From positions 115,668 to 179,667 of the forward strand of contig JAVBLU010000018.1 in assembly GCA_031553225.1 (NCBI GenBank): a DNA stretch of 64,000 nt. The letters run 5' to 3'. Of this stretch, positions 40,118-47,724 are shown piece after piece. Made by a program: the position numbers and the translations under genes. Source of the stretch: JAVBLU01 sp031553225 (GTDB lineage Bacteria > Bacillota > Clostridia > Christensenellales > UBA1750). The stretch's first letter is position 1; each line of letters opens with the position of its first letter. Under the pieces are notes generated by a model. That model saw only the letters and a list, made by a program, of their open reading frames with translations, was not told the origin of the DNA and ran no database searches.

Positions 40118-41722
40118 TCAGGCTTCGTGCGCCTCGGGCAGCGGTACGACGCGCTTCACGCGCGCGGGCAGCGTCAGCGCGCCCAGAATGCCCATCAGCG
40201 CCCAAAAATATGGCGAGGTGAACACGTGCGAAAAGGTGAAAATGGCCTGGAGCACATACGTTAGCCCGGCCAGGAATGCCCCGGCGGCGTAAGGATGCGG
40301 GTTCTTGGTACGCAGGAACAGGTAGAAGCTCGCGCCGATGAACGCTAGGTAGGCGAGCAGGCCGAGCGCGCCGTAGTTGATCAGATACTGCAGGTACTCG
40401 TTATGCGCTTTGTCGAACACCACGCCGTAGCGCTGCGAGCTTTCCGCGCCGAAGCTGCTTACCATGCGCGAGCCGAAGGTGTCCGGCCCGGTGCCGATAA
40501 AAGGCGAATCCGAAATGAGCGTGATGCCGTTTTTCCAGATGTAGCCGCGGTAGGAACCGGCGTCGTCCGACAGGTTGCCGTGCAGAATGTTACGGAACTC
40601 GGCCAGGTTCCCGGCCTCCGCCTTGGACGTGTATACGAAGGCAAGCCCGCCCACAAGCACCACCACGATGACGCTCAGCGTGAGCATCCGCCAAAGCAGG
40701 GGCTTCCACTTTTGCGTAAAAAAGTGCGCTATGGCGGCGCAGGCGGCGAAGAAGGCCGCAGCGGGCAGCATGTAGGGGAAGGGCGGCCGCTTAAAACCAT
40801 AGGAGAGGGTGGAGCCGAGCAGATCGTTGAGGAAGATGACCACCGCGATGCAGGCAAGCGAGATGAAGTAGCGGGTAACGGTGCGCGCGTCCGTCAAAAC
40901 GATGGGGGTGCACAGCGCAAGCGCGGCGAACAGGCCCACGATGCCCGAGTCGGAGTTGACGATCATCAGCGTGAAAGCGGTTAAGCACCCAACGGCCAGA
41001 TACAGCGCGGCCCACTTCTTTTGTGATTTGACGAACGCGCCTACAAAGAAGGCGGTGGCCACGGCGCTGAAGGTGGAGACGATGTTCACGTTGCCCAGCG
41101 TGGACATAAACAGGATGTCGATGGCCGAGTTGCCCAAATCCTTGGGCACCAGCGCGAAGAGGTTGATGCCCAGCCACTGCGCGAGCGCGATGAGGCTGAC
41201 GCAGGACGCCCCGATGGCGTAGGGCACGACGTGCCAGCTCGCCGGGCGGTAGGCGCGGCACAGCAACAGGTAGAACATCACGTACACCAGCAACTGCATC
41301 AGGCCGTCCTCGCGTTTGGGAAGCCCTACCAGGTTTGTGGTGTTCCAGTACGGCCCGAAGAAGCTGGCGATACACGAGACGGTAGCGATCAGCGCGAAGG
41401 CCATCAACGGCCACTCCGCGGCGGTGAACGTGCTCAGAAGGCTCCCTTCGCGATAGCGCAGCTTCTGCTTGTTTACCGCCCCCATCAGCCAGGAGATGAA
41501 CAGCGCGACGGACAGGAAGAGAAAAGCCGTGTTGAGCGTGCGCAGCTTGGCCACGTGAATGGTGTAATAACGCCCCGGGCCGAGCACGAGCGGCATGAAA
41601 CCCATCACGATGATGAGGAAGACGCCGCAGATGAGCGCGCCGCGGCTAGCGTACTGCTGCTGTATTTGCGCCTGCTTCCTTTCGGACTTGGTGGGCTGGT
41701 TGGGCCGTTTTTCTTTCTTCAT
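40118..41722 (-). CDS. O-antigen ligase / Wzy-like polymerase family membrane protein
   Basis: 534 residues with about twelve predicted helices. The large loop before the last helices contains the Wzy_C/WaaL pattern: GYIWKNGITLISDSPFIGTG, then FDKAHNEYLQYLINYGALGL, with the conserved H-N-E-Y-L. Such proteins join or polymerise glycan chains on undecaprenyl carriers at the outer face of the membrane. In Gram-positive bacteria they act in capsule, teichuronic-type polymer or glycoprotein synthesis. The N-terminal 25 residues are very basic. ATG 41722 has AGGAGGA upstream. It is divergent from the dehydratase gene with facing promoters. Confidence 0.9.
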   Translation of the reverse strand: MKKEKRPNQPTKSERKQAQIQQQYASRGALICGVFLIIVMGFMPLVLGPGRYYTIHVAKLRTLNTAFLFLSVALFISWLMGAVNKQKLRYREGSLLSTFTAAEWPLMAFALIATVSCIASFFGPYWNTTNLVGLPKREDGLMQLLVYVMFYLLLCRAYRPASWHVVPYAIGASCVSLIALAQWLGINLFALVPKDLGNSAIDILFMSTLGNVNIVSTFSAVATAFFVGAFVKSQKKWAALYLAVGCLTAFTLMIVNSDSGIVGLFAALALCTPIVLTDARTVTRYFISLACIAVVIFLNDLLGSTLSYGFKRPPFPYMLPAAAFFAACAAIAHFFTQKWKPLLWRMLTLSVIVVVLVGGLAFVYTSKAEAGNLAEFRNILHGNLSDDAGSYRGYIWKNGITLISDSPFIGTGPDTFGSRMVSSFGAESSQRYGVVFDKAHNEYLQYLINYGALGLLAYLAFIGASFYLFLRTKNPHPYAAGAFLAGLTYVLQAIFTFSHVFTSPYFWALMGILGALTLPARVKRVVPLPEAHEA

Positions 41723-41771
41723 GGGCGTCTCCTCCTAAAAAGGGGGTTTTGTGAAAGAGGGTATTGTGCAA

Positions 41772-41800
41772 ATTATAGTGCATGGTTCAAAAAAGCGCAA
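41772..41800 (-). promoter_or_regulatory. Promoter of the O-antigen ligase-like gene
   Basis: Minus strand: TTGCGC, 17-base spacer, perfect TATAAT, about 50 bases before the ATG. Confidence 0.6.
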
Positions 41801-41835
41801 TTGAAACCGCGAAACGCGCCCTCTAAAAGAGCGCT

Positions 41836-41863
41836 TTGACATTTGCCCCGTTTGCGGTAGAAT
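41836..41863 (+). promoter_or_regulatory. Promoter of the dehydratase gene
   Basis: TTGACA, 16-base spacer, TAGAAT. Start near 41870, ATG at 41899. It lies 36 bases from the divergent promoter, so one regulator could affect both. Confidence 0.7.
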
Positions 41864-41898
41864 GGAGTCACATTCAGGCATATATGGGGGGCGCGCGC

Positions 41899-43764
41899 AT
41901 GCGTACGCTGAACAAACTGCTCAAACGGGCGGGCTTTATGCTGCTCGACGCGCTCTTCCTTCAGGCCGCCATTTTGCTGGCCGCCATGCTCAATTCCTAC
42001 TTGCTCAAGCTTCCCTCGCAGCTGCTGCCTATGATGGGCACGGCCGTGCTGCCGCTCTCCTGCCTCTGTGTGGCGGTTTTCGCCGCCTTCGGCGTGTACC
42101 GCAACCTGTGGCTTTATATTTCCGCCGGCGACCTGTTCCGCATCACGGGCGCAACGGTGATCGTAAGTTTCCTGTCGTATGTGTACTTTCGCCTGCTGGG
42201 CGGCTACGGGCAAACCCCCGGCATCGGGGTGATGGTGTTCTACCTGCAGCTCACGCTCAGCGCGGGCGTGCGCCTGCTGCCCGCGGTGCAGCAGAGCGTG
42301 CGCGAAAAGCTGGACGAGATGCACCACCGGCAAAGCGGCAAGCGCACGCTCATCGTGGGCGCGGGGGAGTCGGCCGCAGCCCTCATCAAGAGCATCCGCG
42401 CGGGCAAGGAGCGCCGCCGCCAGCTTGTGGCGGCCGTGGACGACGCGCGCAGCAAGCAAGGGCAGTCCATCCGCGGCGTGCCCATATTGGGCGGATGCGA
42501 GATGATCCCGGCGATCTGTGAGGAAAAGCGCGTTCAGGAAATTCTCATCGCCATCCCCTCCGCCACGCCCGAACAGCTTAGCCGCATCGTCAACATCTGC
42601 ACGCGCACCGGCCGCAAAACGCTCATCACGCGCGGGGTTGCGGCGCTGGACGCGCCCGCGCAGTCGGTCAGCCTGCGCGATATCGACGTAAACGATCTGC
42701 TGGGTCGTCCGGAGGTGGCGTTGGACGACCGCCCGATCGCTTCTTATATTAAAGGCGCTCGGGTGCTGGTGACGGGCGGGGGCGGGTCCATCGGGTCGGA
42801 GCTGTGCCGGCAGATCATGCGCTGCGAGCCCGCCGCGCTGACCATCTACGATTTTTACGAGAACAACGCCTACGACATCCAGCAGGAGCTGATCGTCAGT
42901 TTTCCGCACCTGGCCGGGCGCCTGTGCGTGCGCATCGGCTCGGTGCAGGACGAGGCGCGCCTTGACGCGGTGTTTGCCGAGGCGCAGCCCGAGCTGGTGT
43001 TCCACGCGGCCGCCTACAAGCACGTGCCGCTGATGGAGGAGGAGCCCGCGCTGGCCATCCGCAACAACGTGTACGGTACGAACAACGTGGCGCTGGCCGC
43101 GCGCAGGCACGGCGCGCGGCGGTTCGTTATGATCTCCACGGACAAGGCCGTAAACCCCACCAACGTGATGGGCGCGTCCAAGCGCCTGGCGGAGCTGGTC
43201 GTGCAGTCGCACAACGGCCGGGGCACCGAGTTTGTGGCCGTGCGCTTCGGCAACGTGCTCAACTCCAACGGCAGCGTGGTGCCGCTGTTTAAGCGGCAGA
43301 TTGAGCACGGCGGCCCGGTGCGCCTCACCCACCCGGACATCATCCGCTACTTTATGACCATACCCGAGGCGGCGCGCCTGGTGCTGTCGGCCGGGGCCAT
43401 GGCCAAGGGCGGGGAGATTTTCATTCTGGACATGGGCACGCCCATCAAGATACTGGACCTGGCGCGCTCCATGATCGCCATGGCCGGCTATGTGCCGGAC
43501 AAGGACATCGCCATTGAGTACACGGGCCTGCGCCCGGGCGAGAAGCTGTACGAGGAGCTGCTCACCAGCGAGGAGGGCATCCAGAAGACCGCCAACCGCA
43601 AAATATACATCGCTAGGCCGCACGTTGTGACTGAAAGCGAGCGCGAGGCGATGCTGCGTGACCTGAACGCATGCATGAGCGAGCGCGGCGACATCCGCGC
43701 GGCCATTCAGCGGTACGTGCCCGGCTACCGCCAGTGCGGTCCGGCTAAAACCGAAGACGCCTGA
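41899..43764 (+). CDS. Membrane NDP-sugar 4,6-dehydratase (CapD/PglF type)
   Basis: 621 residues. Four N-terminal helices (to about residue 130) anchor it in the membrane. A CoA-binding-like Rossmann segment follows (TLIVGAGESAAALI; near 150-270). The SDR catalytic domain begins with TGGGGSIGSE (about 291-300). The active site has ISTDKAVNPTNVMGASK with Met424 where ordinary SDRs have Tyr, and Lys428, the Met-x3-Lys form typical of the PglF/FlaA1 dehydratases. It should convert UDP-GlcNAc to a 4-keto-6-deoxy sugar for surface glycans. ATG 41899 has a GGGGGG site upstream; 41884 is an alternative. It has a strong promoter. Confidence 0.95.
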   Translation: MRTLNKLLKRAGFMLLDALFLQAAILLAAMLNSYLLKLPSQLLPMMGTAVLPLSCLCVAVFAAFGVYRNLWLYISAGDLFRITGATVIVSFLSYVYFRLLGGYGQTPGIGVMVFYLQLTLSAGVRLLPAVQQSVREKLDEMHHRQSGKRTLIVGAGESAAALIKSIRAGKERRRQLVAAVDDARSKQGQSIRGVPILGGCEMIPAICEEKRVQEILIAIPSATPEQLSRIVNICTRTGRKTLITRGVAALDAPAQSVSLRDIDVNDLLGRPEVALDDRPIASYIKGARVLVTGGGGSIGSELCRQIMRCEPAALTIYDFYENNAYDIQQELIVSFPHLAGRLCVRIGSVQDEARLDAVFAEAQPELVFHAAAYKHVPLMEEEPALAIRNNVYGTNNVALAARRHGARRFVMISTDKAVNPTNVMGASKRLAELVVQSHNGRGTEFVAVRFGNVLNSNGSVVPLFKRQIEHGGPVRLTHPDIIRYFMTIPEAARLVLSAGAMAKGGEIFILDMGTPIKILDLARSMIAMAGYVPDKDIAIEYTGLRPGEKLYEELLTSEEGIQKTANRKIYIARPHVVTESEREAMLRDLNACMSERGDIRAAIQRYVPGYRQCGPAKTEDA

Positions 43765-43952
43765 GCCGGCACTTATCCATGGACAGATCTGACCATACGT
43801 GAACAATCGGCAACAAAATTGTTACGGGCCAGCAAAAAAGTGCAACCAAACCGTGAGAGCGGCCGTCTAATGGATGAGTCGGACACGAGGGGAGGGGGCG
43901 GCTGCGCCCGGATGTATAAAACTGAGAATAATTGATGAATTTTCTGCATGGG

Positions 43953-43995
43953 AAGGCGACCTGTGATTGACAGGCGCTGCCTTTTCGGGTATCCT
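43953..43995 (+). promoter_or_regulatory. Promoter and overlapping palindrome before the Tyr/Asn-rich protein
   Basis: TTGACA (43967-43972), 17-base spacer, TATCCT (43990-43995). An imperfect palindrome overlaps the -35: AAGGC/GCCTT outside (43953-43957, 43979-43983) and CCTGT/ACAGG inside (43960-43964, 43970-43974). This may be a repressor site. Leader of about 125 bases. The rest of the 363-base gap shows nothing else. Confidence 0.65.
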
Positions 43996-44127
43996 ATAGA
44001 TTGAGAATGTGTTTTCGCCATCCGCGCCTGGCGCGCTGCTTTCCGGCACTGGGCACTTACGGCGCTGCGCCGTTGTGATATGCGTTTTGGACTGCTTGGC
44101 ACAGACATGAAAGGATGTGTAACCCTC

Positions 44128-47100
44128 ATGAGAACCCCCCGCAAATTCCTTGCGCTGGCAGTGGCGCTTGCCATGGTCCTCTGCCTGCTGCCCACGCAGT
44201 TGGCTTTCGCCGCGCCAACCTCTGTTGACTATACTGAGACCGTTCAGCTTCAACAAGGTGTTAATGTGAGCAGCAGTGTGATCGGCGCTCTTGTAGCCAC
44301 GCCGACGGGCACCTACACGTATTCAGGTGGGCCCTCCCTTCCTTCTGGTTTTGCGATAGCCAGCAACGGTGATGTTACGTACGCTGGTACGCCCGGCGTT
44401 GGCCCCATCATTCTTCCGGTTGTTGTGACGGAAGGCACCACGCCGACGAATCTGTCGGTGTCCATTCCCGTGCTGCCGCCCCGTCCTGTGCCGCAGCTGA
44501 CCTCGCCTGCGGATGGTGCTACAGGCGTTGACCGGAGCACCACATCCTTCACGCTGACGGTGCAAAACCCCTCCGTGCTGTCTTCGGCAGTTACGATTAA
44601 TGGCGTTAGCATCCCGCAGGCCAGCGCGACGACCATCGACAACCTCAATTTTGTTTTCCCAATTCCCGGATCGCTTGCAGCGAACACCACGTATACGATT
44701 AATGTTCCGCAAGGTGCATTCGCCCTCCAAGCGGGAGGGGGAGGGACGGGTAGCGCGGAGGTGGACCGCACGTTCACCACCGCGGCGGCCGGCACGCCCA
44801 CCAGTATCAGCATGTCCATTGCTAGCCCCTCGTCGGTCCCCGTTGATTCCGCGCAAGCTACCTCCGGCCACCAGATCGCCTTGGTCGACACCACCGGGTT
44901 CCCGGCGCACACCACCACCGGCCTGACCTTTGAGGTGCTCGACGGGGCATCCGGCAACACGGTCAGCTCCAATTTCACCATCTTACGAGGCTCCCTCACA
45001 ACCTCCGCGGTGCAGCTGGCCAGCTCCCTGCCCATCGGCGTGTACACCTATCGCGTGCGCGCCAGCATGGCCGGCTACGAAACGTCGACTTCGACGGCCA
45101 CGTCCTTTACTGTTACCGATGCCAAGCCGACGGTAGCCTCTTCCAGCCCGGCCAGCGGCGGCACGCTGACTGGGAACTCCCTCCAGCTGGACTTCTGCCA
45201 TCCCATCGCGGCGGCCGCCAGCATCAAGCTGTACAAAGGCTCGACGCAGGTCGCCACGCTCACCGGGGTTGCCAGCGGGGCGTCGGCGTACTATAACCTG
45301 TCCGGCATCACGCTTGACCCCGGCACCACCTACTCCTACACCACGAACGGCTTTGCGCACGCGGGCGGCACGGCGGTTTCCGACAACGCCACCCGCACGT
45401 TCCTCACCTCCGGCTCCTCCACGGCGTACAACTACGTGCGGGTGACGGGCAGCTCCTGCCTGCCCAGCACCAGCTCCATCAGCGCCGCCAGCTCCACCAC
45501 GGCCAGCGCCACGCCGGCCATCAACGCGACGTATAACTACAACAACTATGTCGCCAGCACGGGCAGCGTCAGCATCAACTTCCTGCCCGTCACCTCGGCC
45601 GGGGCGTACATCGCCTCCAGCTACAGCCTGTCGGTGGGCAGCGTGGGCGGCACGGGCGGCTCCACCGCCACCGTTTCCAGCGGAAGCCAGCCCCAAATTA
45701 CCCTGAGCATCCCCAACAGCGCGCTCGTGTCGCAGACCATCCCCGTCACCTACACGTACACCATCTCCGGCGTGTCCACCACGGTGACCTGCAACGTGGC
45801 TCTCACCGTTACGGGCGCTTACTCGCCCGCCGTGCCCACGTACAACAACACAGTGACCATGGCCCTGTCCATGAACCCCACCTCCATCACCGTGAATACC
45901 TCCGCCGTGCTCACCGCTTCCCTGAGCGGCTACTACGGCACCGGCTACGGGTATAACAACTACACGAACTACTACACCAGCATCAACGGCGTCAATTACT
46001 TCTACGATCCCGCCAACATGTCGTACTTCAACGGCAGCAGCTGGGTGTACCTGGGCACGACCAACTATTACACCACCAGCGGCATGAACATCTCCAGCAT
46101 CATTGGGTACAACTCGCTGGGCGGCAGCTACGGCAATGCCCTGTCGAACTACTACATCTACTGGAGCGGTTCCTACTACTTCTACAACCCCAGCAACAAC
46201 ACGTACTACAACGGCAGCGCCTGGGTTACTTCGCCCACGACCAGCTACAACACCATCGGCAACATGAGCCTCTCCAACTTCGTAGGCTATAACTATAATT
46301 ACAACTACGGCAATTACGGGAACCTGACCAACGTGCCGATCACCTTCACGCTGGATCCCACCCACACCGGCACCGCCACCATCGCCCAGTACGGCACGCA
46401 GTCGGCCACCTTTAAGGCCACGCAGCCGGGCACCTACAAGGTGTACTGCACCATCCCCAGCAACCAGGGCTTCACCCTGTCCGACTCGAATACGAATACC
46501 ACGGGCACCTACGGTACTTACGGCACCTACGGCCATCTGTCCGACCTTGTGGCCTATACCCCGGGCTACGCGGACGGCTACAGCTACCACTACTACAACT
46601 CCAACGGCACCATCTACACCGCCAGCGGCTGGGTGGGCTACACGCTGTCGTACCAGACGGTGTCCTCCACCTCCGTTTCCGCCACCTCGATCTACGGCTA
46701 CAACACCTCCTACTCCGGCGGCCTGATCAGCCAGTACGTCGTGTACTCGCCGGGCTATGCCGACGGCTACAGCTACCACTTCTACAACAACGGCATGATC
46801 TACACCTCCGGCGGCTGGGTCTCCTTCAGCACGAACGTGCAGCTGCTGAGCGCCTCTTCCTACGCCGGGCAGACCTACGGCTACAGCACCACCAGCTATA
46901 ACTACGGCACGAACTACACCTACGGCCTGACCAAGTACTTCCTGGTGACCGTTACGGGTTCGGGCACCACCACCACCACGGATCCCACCATCGTCATCGA
47001 CGACGCCACCGGCGGCACCATCCCCAAGGGCTCCTACGTGGGCATCCCCACCAAGAAGGGCCTCACGGTGTACAATTCCTCCGGCTCGCAGATCGGTACG

Positions 47101-47427
47101 CTGAGCGCTGATTTCGCCATCATCACCGGCGACATCGTCGGCAACCGCGCGCCCATCGCCTTCAACGGCGGCACGGGCTACGTCCTGGCCGGCTACCTGA
47201 ACATCCTGGACACGAAGACCGAGGCTGAAGGCACGTTCATGGTCGTCAACGTTAAGACGTACCTGAACTTCCGCACGAGCGCCAGCACGAGCAGCAAGGC
47301 CCTGTCCAAGCTGACGAACGGCACGGTCGTCATCGCCTACAAGGGCGTGACCAGCGGCATCTTCACCAAGGGCATGTCCAACGGCAAGGTCGGTTGGTTC
47401 GCTACCTCCTACCTGAAGGCCAAATAA
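44128..47427 (+). CDS. Very large secreted Tyr/Asn-rich protein with SH3-like C-terminus
   Basis: 1,099 residues. A signal peptide is clear (basic MRTPRK, hydrophobic core, AFA cleavage near 28). Residues about 30-600 are Thr/Ser-rich beta-sandwich segments (Ig-like; SSPASGGTLTGNSLQL is a Big-type motif). Residues about 600-940 are extraordinarily rich in Tyr, Asn, Gly and Ser. They contain two pairs of repeats: NYFYDPANMSYFNGSSWV with YYFYNPSNNTYYNGSAWV, and YTPGYADGYSYHYYNSNG with YSPGYADGYSYHFYNNGM. The last 150 residues hold two SH3b-like modules (LNFRTSASTSSKAL; KVGWFATSYLKAK) that could bind cell wall. Function unknown. No sortase motif. Start 44128 has AAAGGA upstream. Confidence 0.85.
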   Translation: MRTPRKFLALAVALAMVLCLLPTQLAFAAPTSVDYTETVQLQQGVNVSSSVIGALVATPTGTYTYSGGPSLPSGFAIASNGDVTYAGTPGVGPIILPVVVTEGTTPTNLSVSIPVLPPRPVPQLTSPADGATGVDRSTTSFTLTVQNPSVLSSAVTINGVSIPQASATTIDNLNFVFPIPGSLAANTTYTINVPQGAFALQAGGGGTGSAEVDRTFTTAAAGTPTSISMSIASPSSVPVDSAQATSGHQIALVDTTGFPAHTTTGLTFEVLDGASGNTVSSNFTILRGSLTTSAVQLASSLPIGVYTYRVRASMAGYETSTSTATSFTVTDAKPTVASSSPASGGTLTGNSLQLDFCHPIAAAASIKLYKGSTQVATLTGVASGASAYYNLSGITLDPGTTYSYTTNGFAHAGGTAVSDNATRTFLTSGSSTAYNYVRVTGSSCLPSTSSISAASSTTASATPAINATYNYNNYVASTGSVSINFLPVTSAGAYIASSYSLSVGSVGGTGGSTATVSSGSQPQITLSIPNSALVSQTIPVTYTYTISGVSTTVTCNVALTVTGAYSPAVPTYNNTVTMALSMNPTSITVNTSAVLTASLSGYYGTGYGYNNYTNYYTSINGVNYFYDPANMSYFNGSSWVYLGTTNYYTTSGMNISSIIGYNSLGGSYGNALSNYYIYWSGSYYFYNPSNNTYYNGSAWVTSPTTSYNTIGNMSLSNFVGYNYNYNYGNYGNLTNVPITFTLDPTHTGTATIAQYGTQSATFKATQPGTYKVYCTIPSNQGFTLSDSNTNTTGTYGTYGTYGHLSDLVAYTPGYADGYSYHYYNSNGTIYTASGWVGYTLSYQTVSSTSVSATSIYGYNTSYSGGLISQYVVYSPGYADGYSYHFYNNGMIYTSGGWVSFSTNVQLLSASSYAGQTYGYSTTSYNYGTNYTYGLTKYFLVTVTGSGTTTTTDPTIVIDDATGGTIPKGSYVGIPTKKGLTVYNSSGSQIGTLSADFAIITGDIVGNRAPIAFNGGTGYVLAGYLNILDTKTEAEGTFMVVNVKTYLNFRTSASTSSKALSKLTNGTVVIAYKGVTSGIFTKGMSNGKVGWFATSYLKAK

Positions 47428-47448
47428 CAAAATATCCCCCGCTCATCC

Positions 47449-47480
47449 AAACGGCCCGGCGCGTAAGCGCCGGGCCGTTT
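47449..47480 (+). terminator. Hairpin terminator of the Tyr/Asn-rich gene
   Basis: AAACGGCCCGGCGC and GCGCCGGGCCGTTT form a 14-bp stem with loop GTAA, 22 bases after the stop. The U-run is short (UUU). Confidence 0.75.
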
Positions 47481-47603
47481 GCTGCCGCGATACGCTGTGC
47501 GAGCCGCGATGGACGCGCAGCTCTTTGCAGGCGAATCCCGCATGTATGTGGACCGTGCAGCGCGGCTTCCTTGGCGCGCCTCTGGCCAACGCCGCTGATC
47601 ACA

Positions 47604-47635
47604 GCAATGGCCCGGCGCACGCGCCGGGCCATTGC
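47604..47635. repeat. Second GC inverted repeat, related to the preceding terminator
   Basis: GCAATGGCCCGGCGC and its exact complement with a 2-base AC loop. It shares the core GGCCCGGCGC with the terminator 120 bases upstream. There is no U-run. It lies between two converging genes in a stretch (47428-47724) with no gene. Confidence 0.55.
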
Positions 47636-47724
47636 GACGTTTGCCAATGCGGCATACCGGGCTGCGCGCCGCATTGATGCCCACGTGCTGCCGGCGTGGG
47701 ATGCTTCCGCAGGGGACGAGGGCG

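Noticed and set aside
41773..43806. A 677-codon minus-strand frame opposite the dehydratase gene
   Set aside because: No start signal or domain, and it lies against a strongly conserved SDR enzyme.
45950..46950. Possible CRISPR or satellite repeats in the Tyr/Asn-rich region
   Set aside because: The repeats are codon-phased, imperfect and encode protein motifs. There are no equal repeats with unique spacers.
44983..47430. An 815-codon minus-strand frame opposite the Tyr/Asn-rich gene
   Set aside because: Low-complexity Val/Gly/Arg translation mirrors the repeats of the real gene. The sense strand has signal peptide, promoter and ribosome site.
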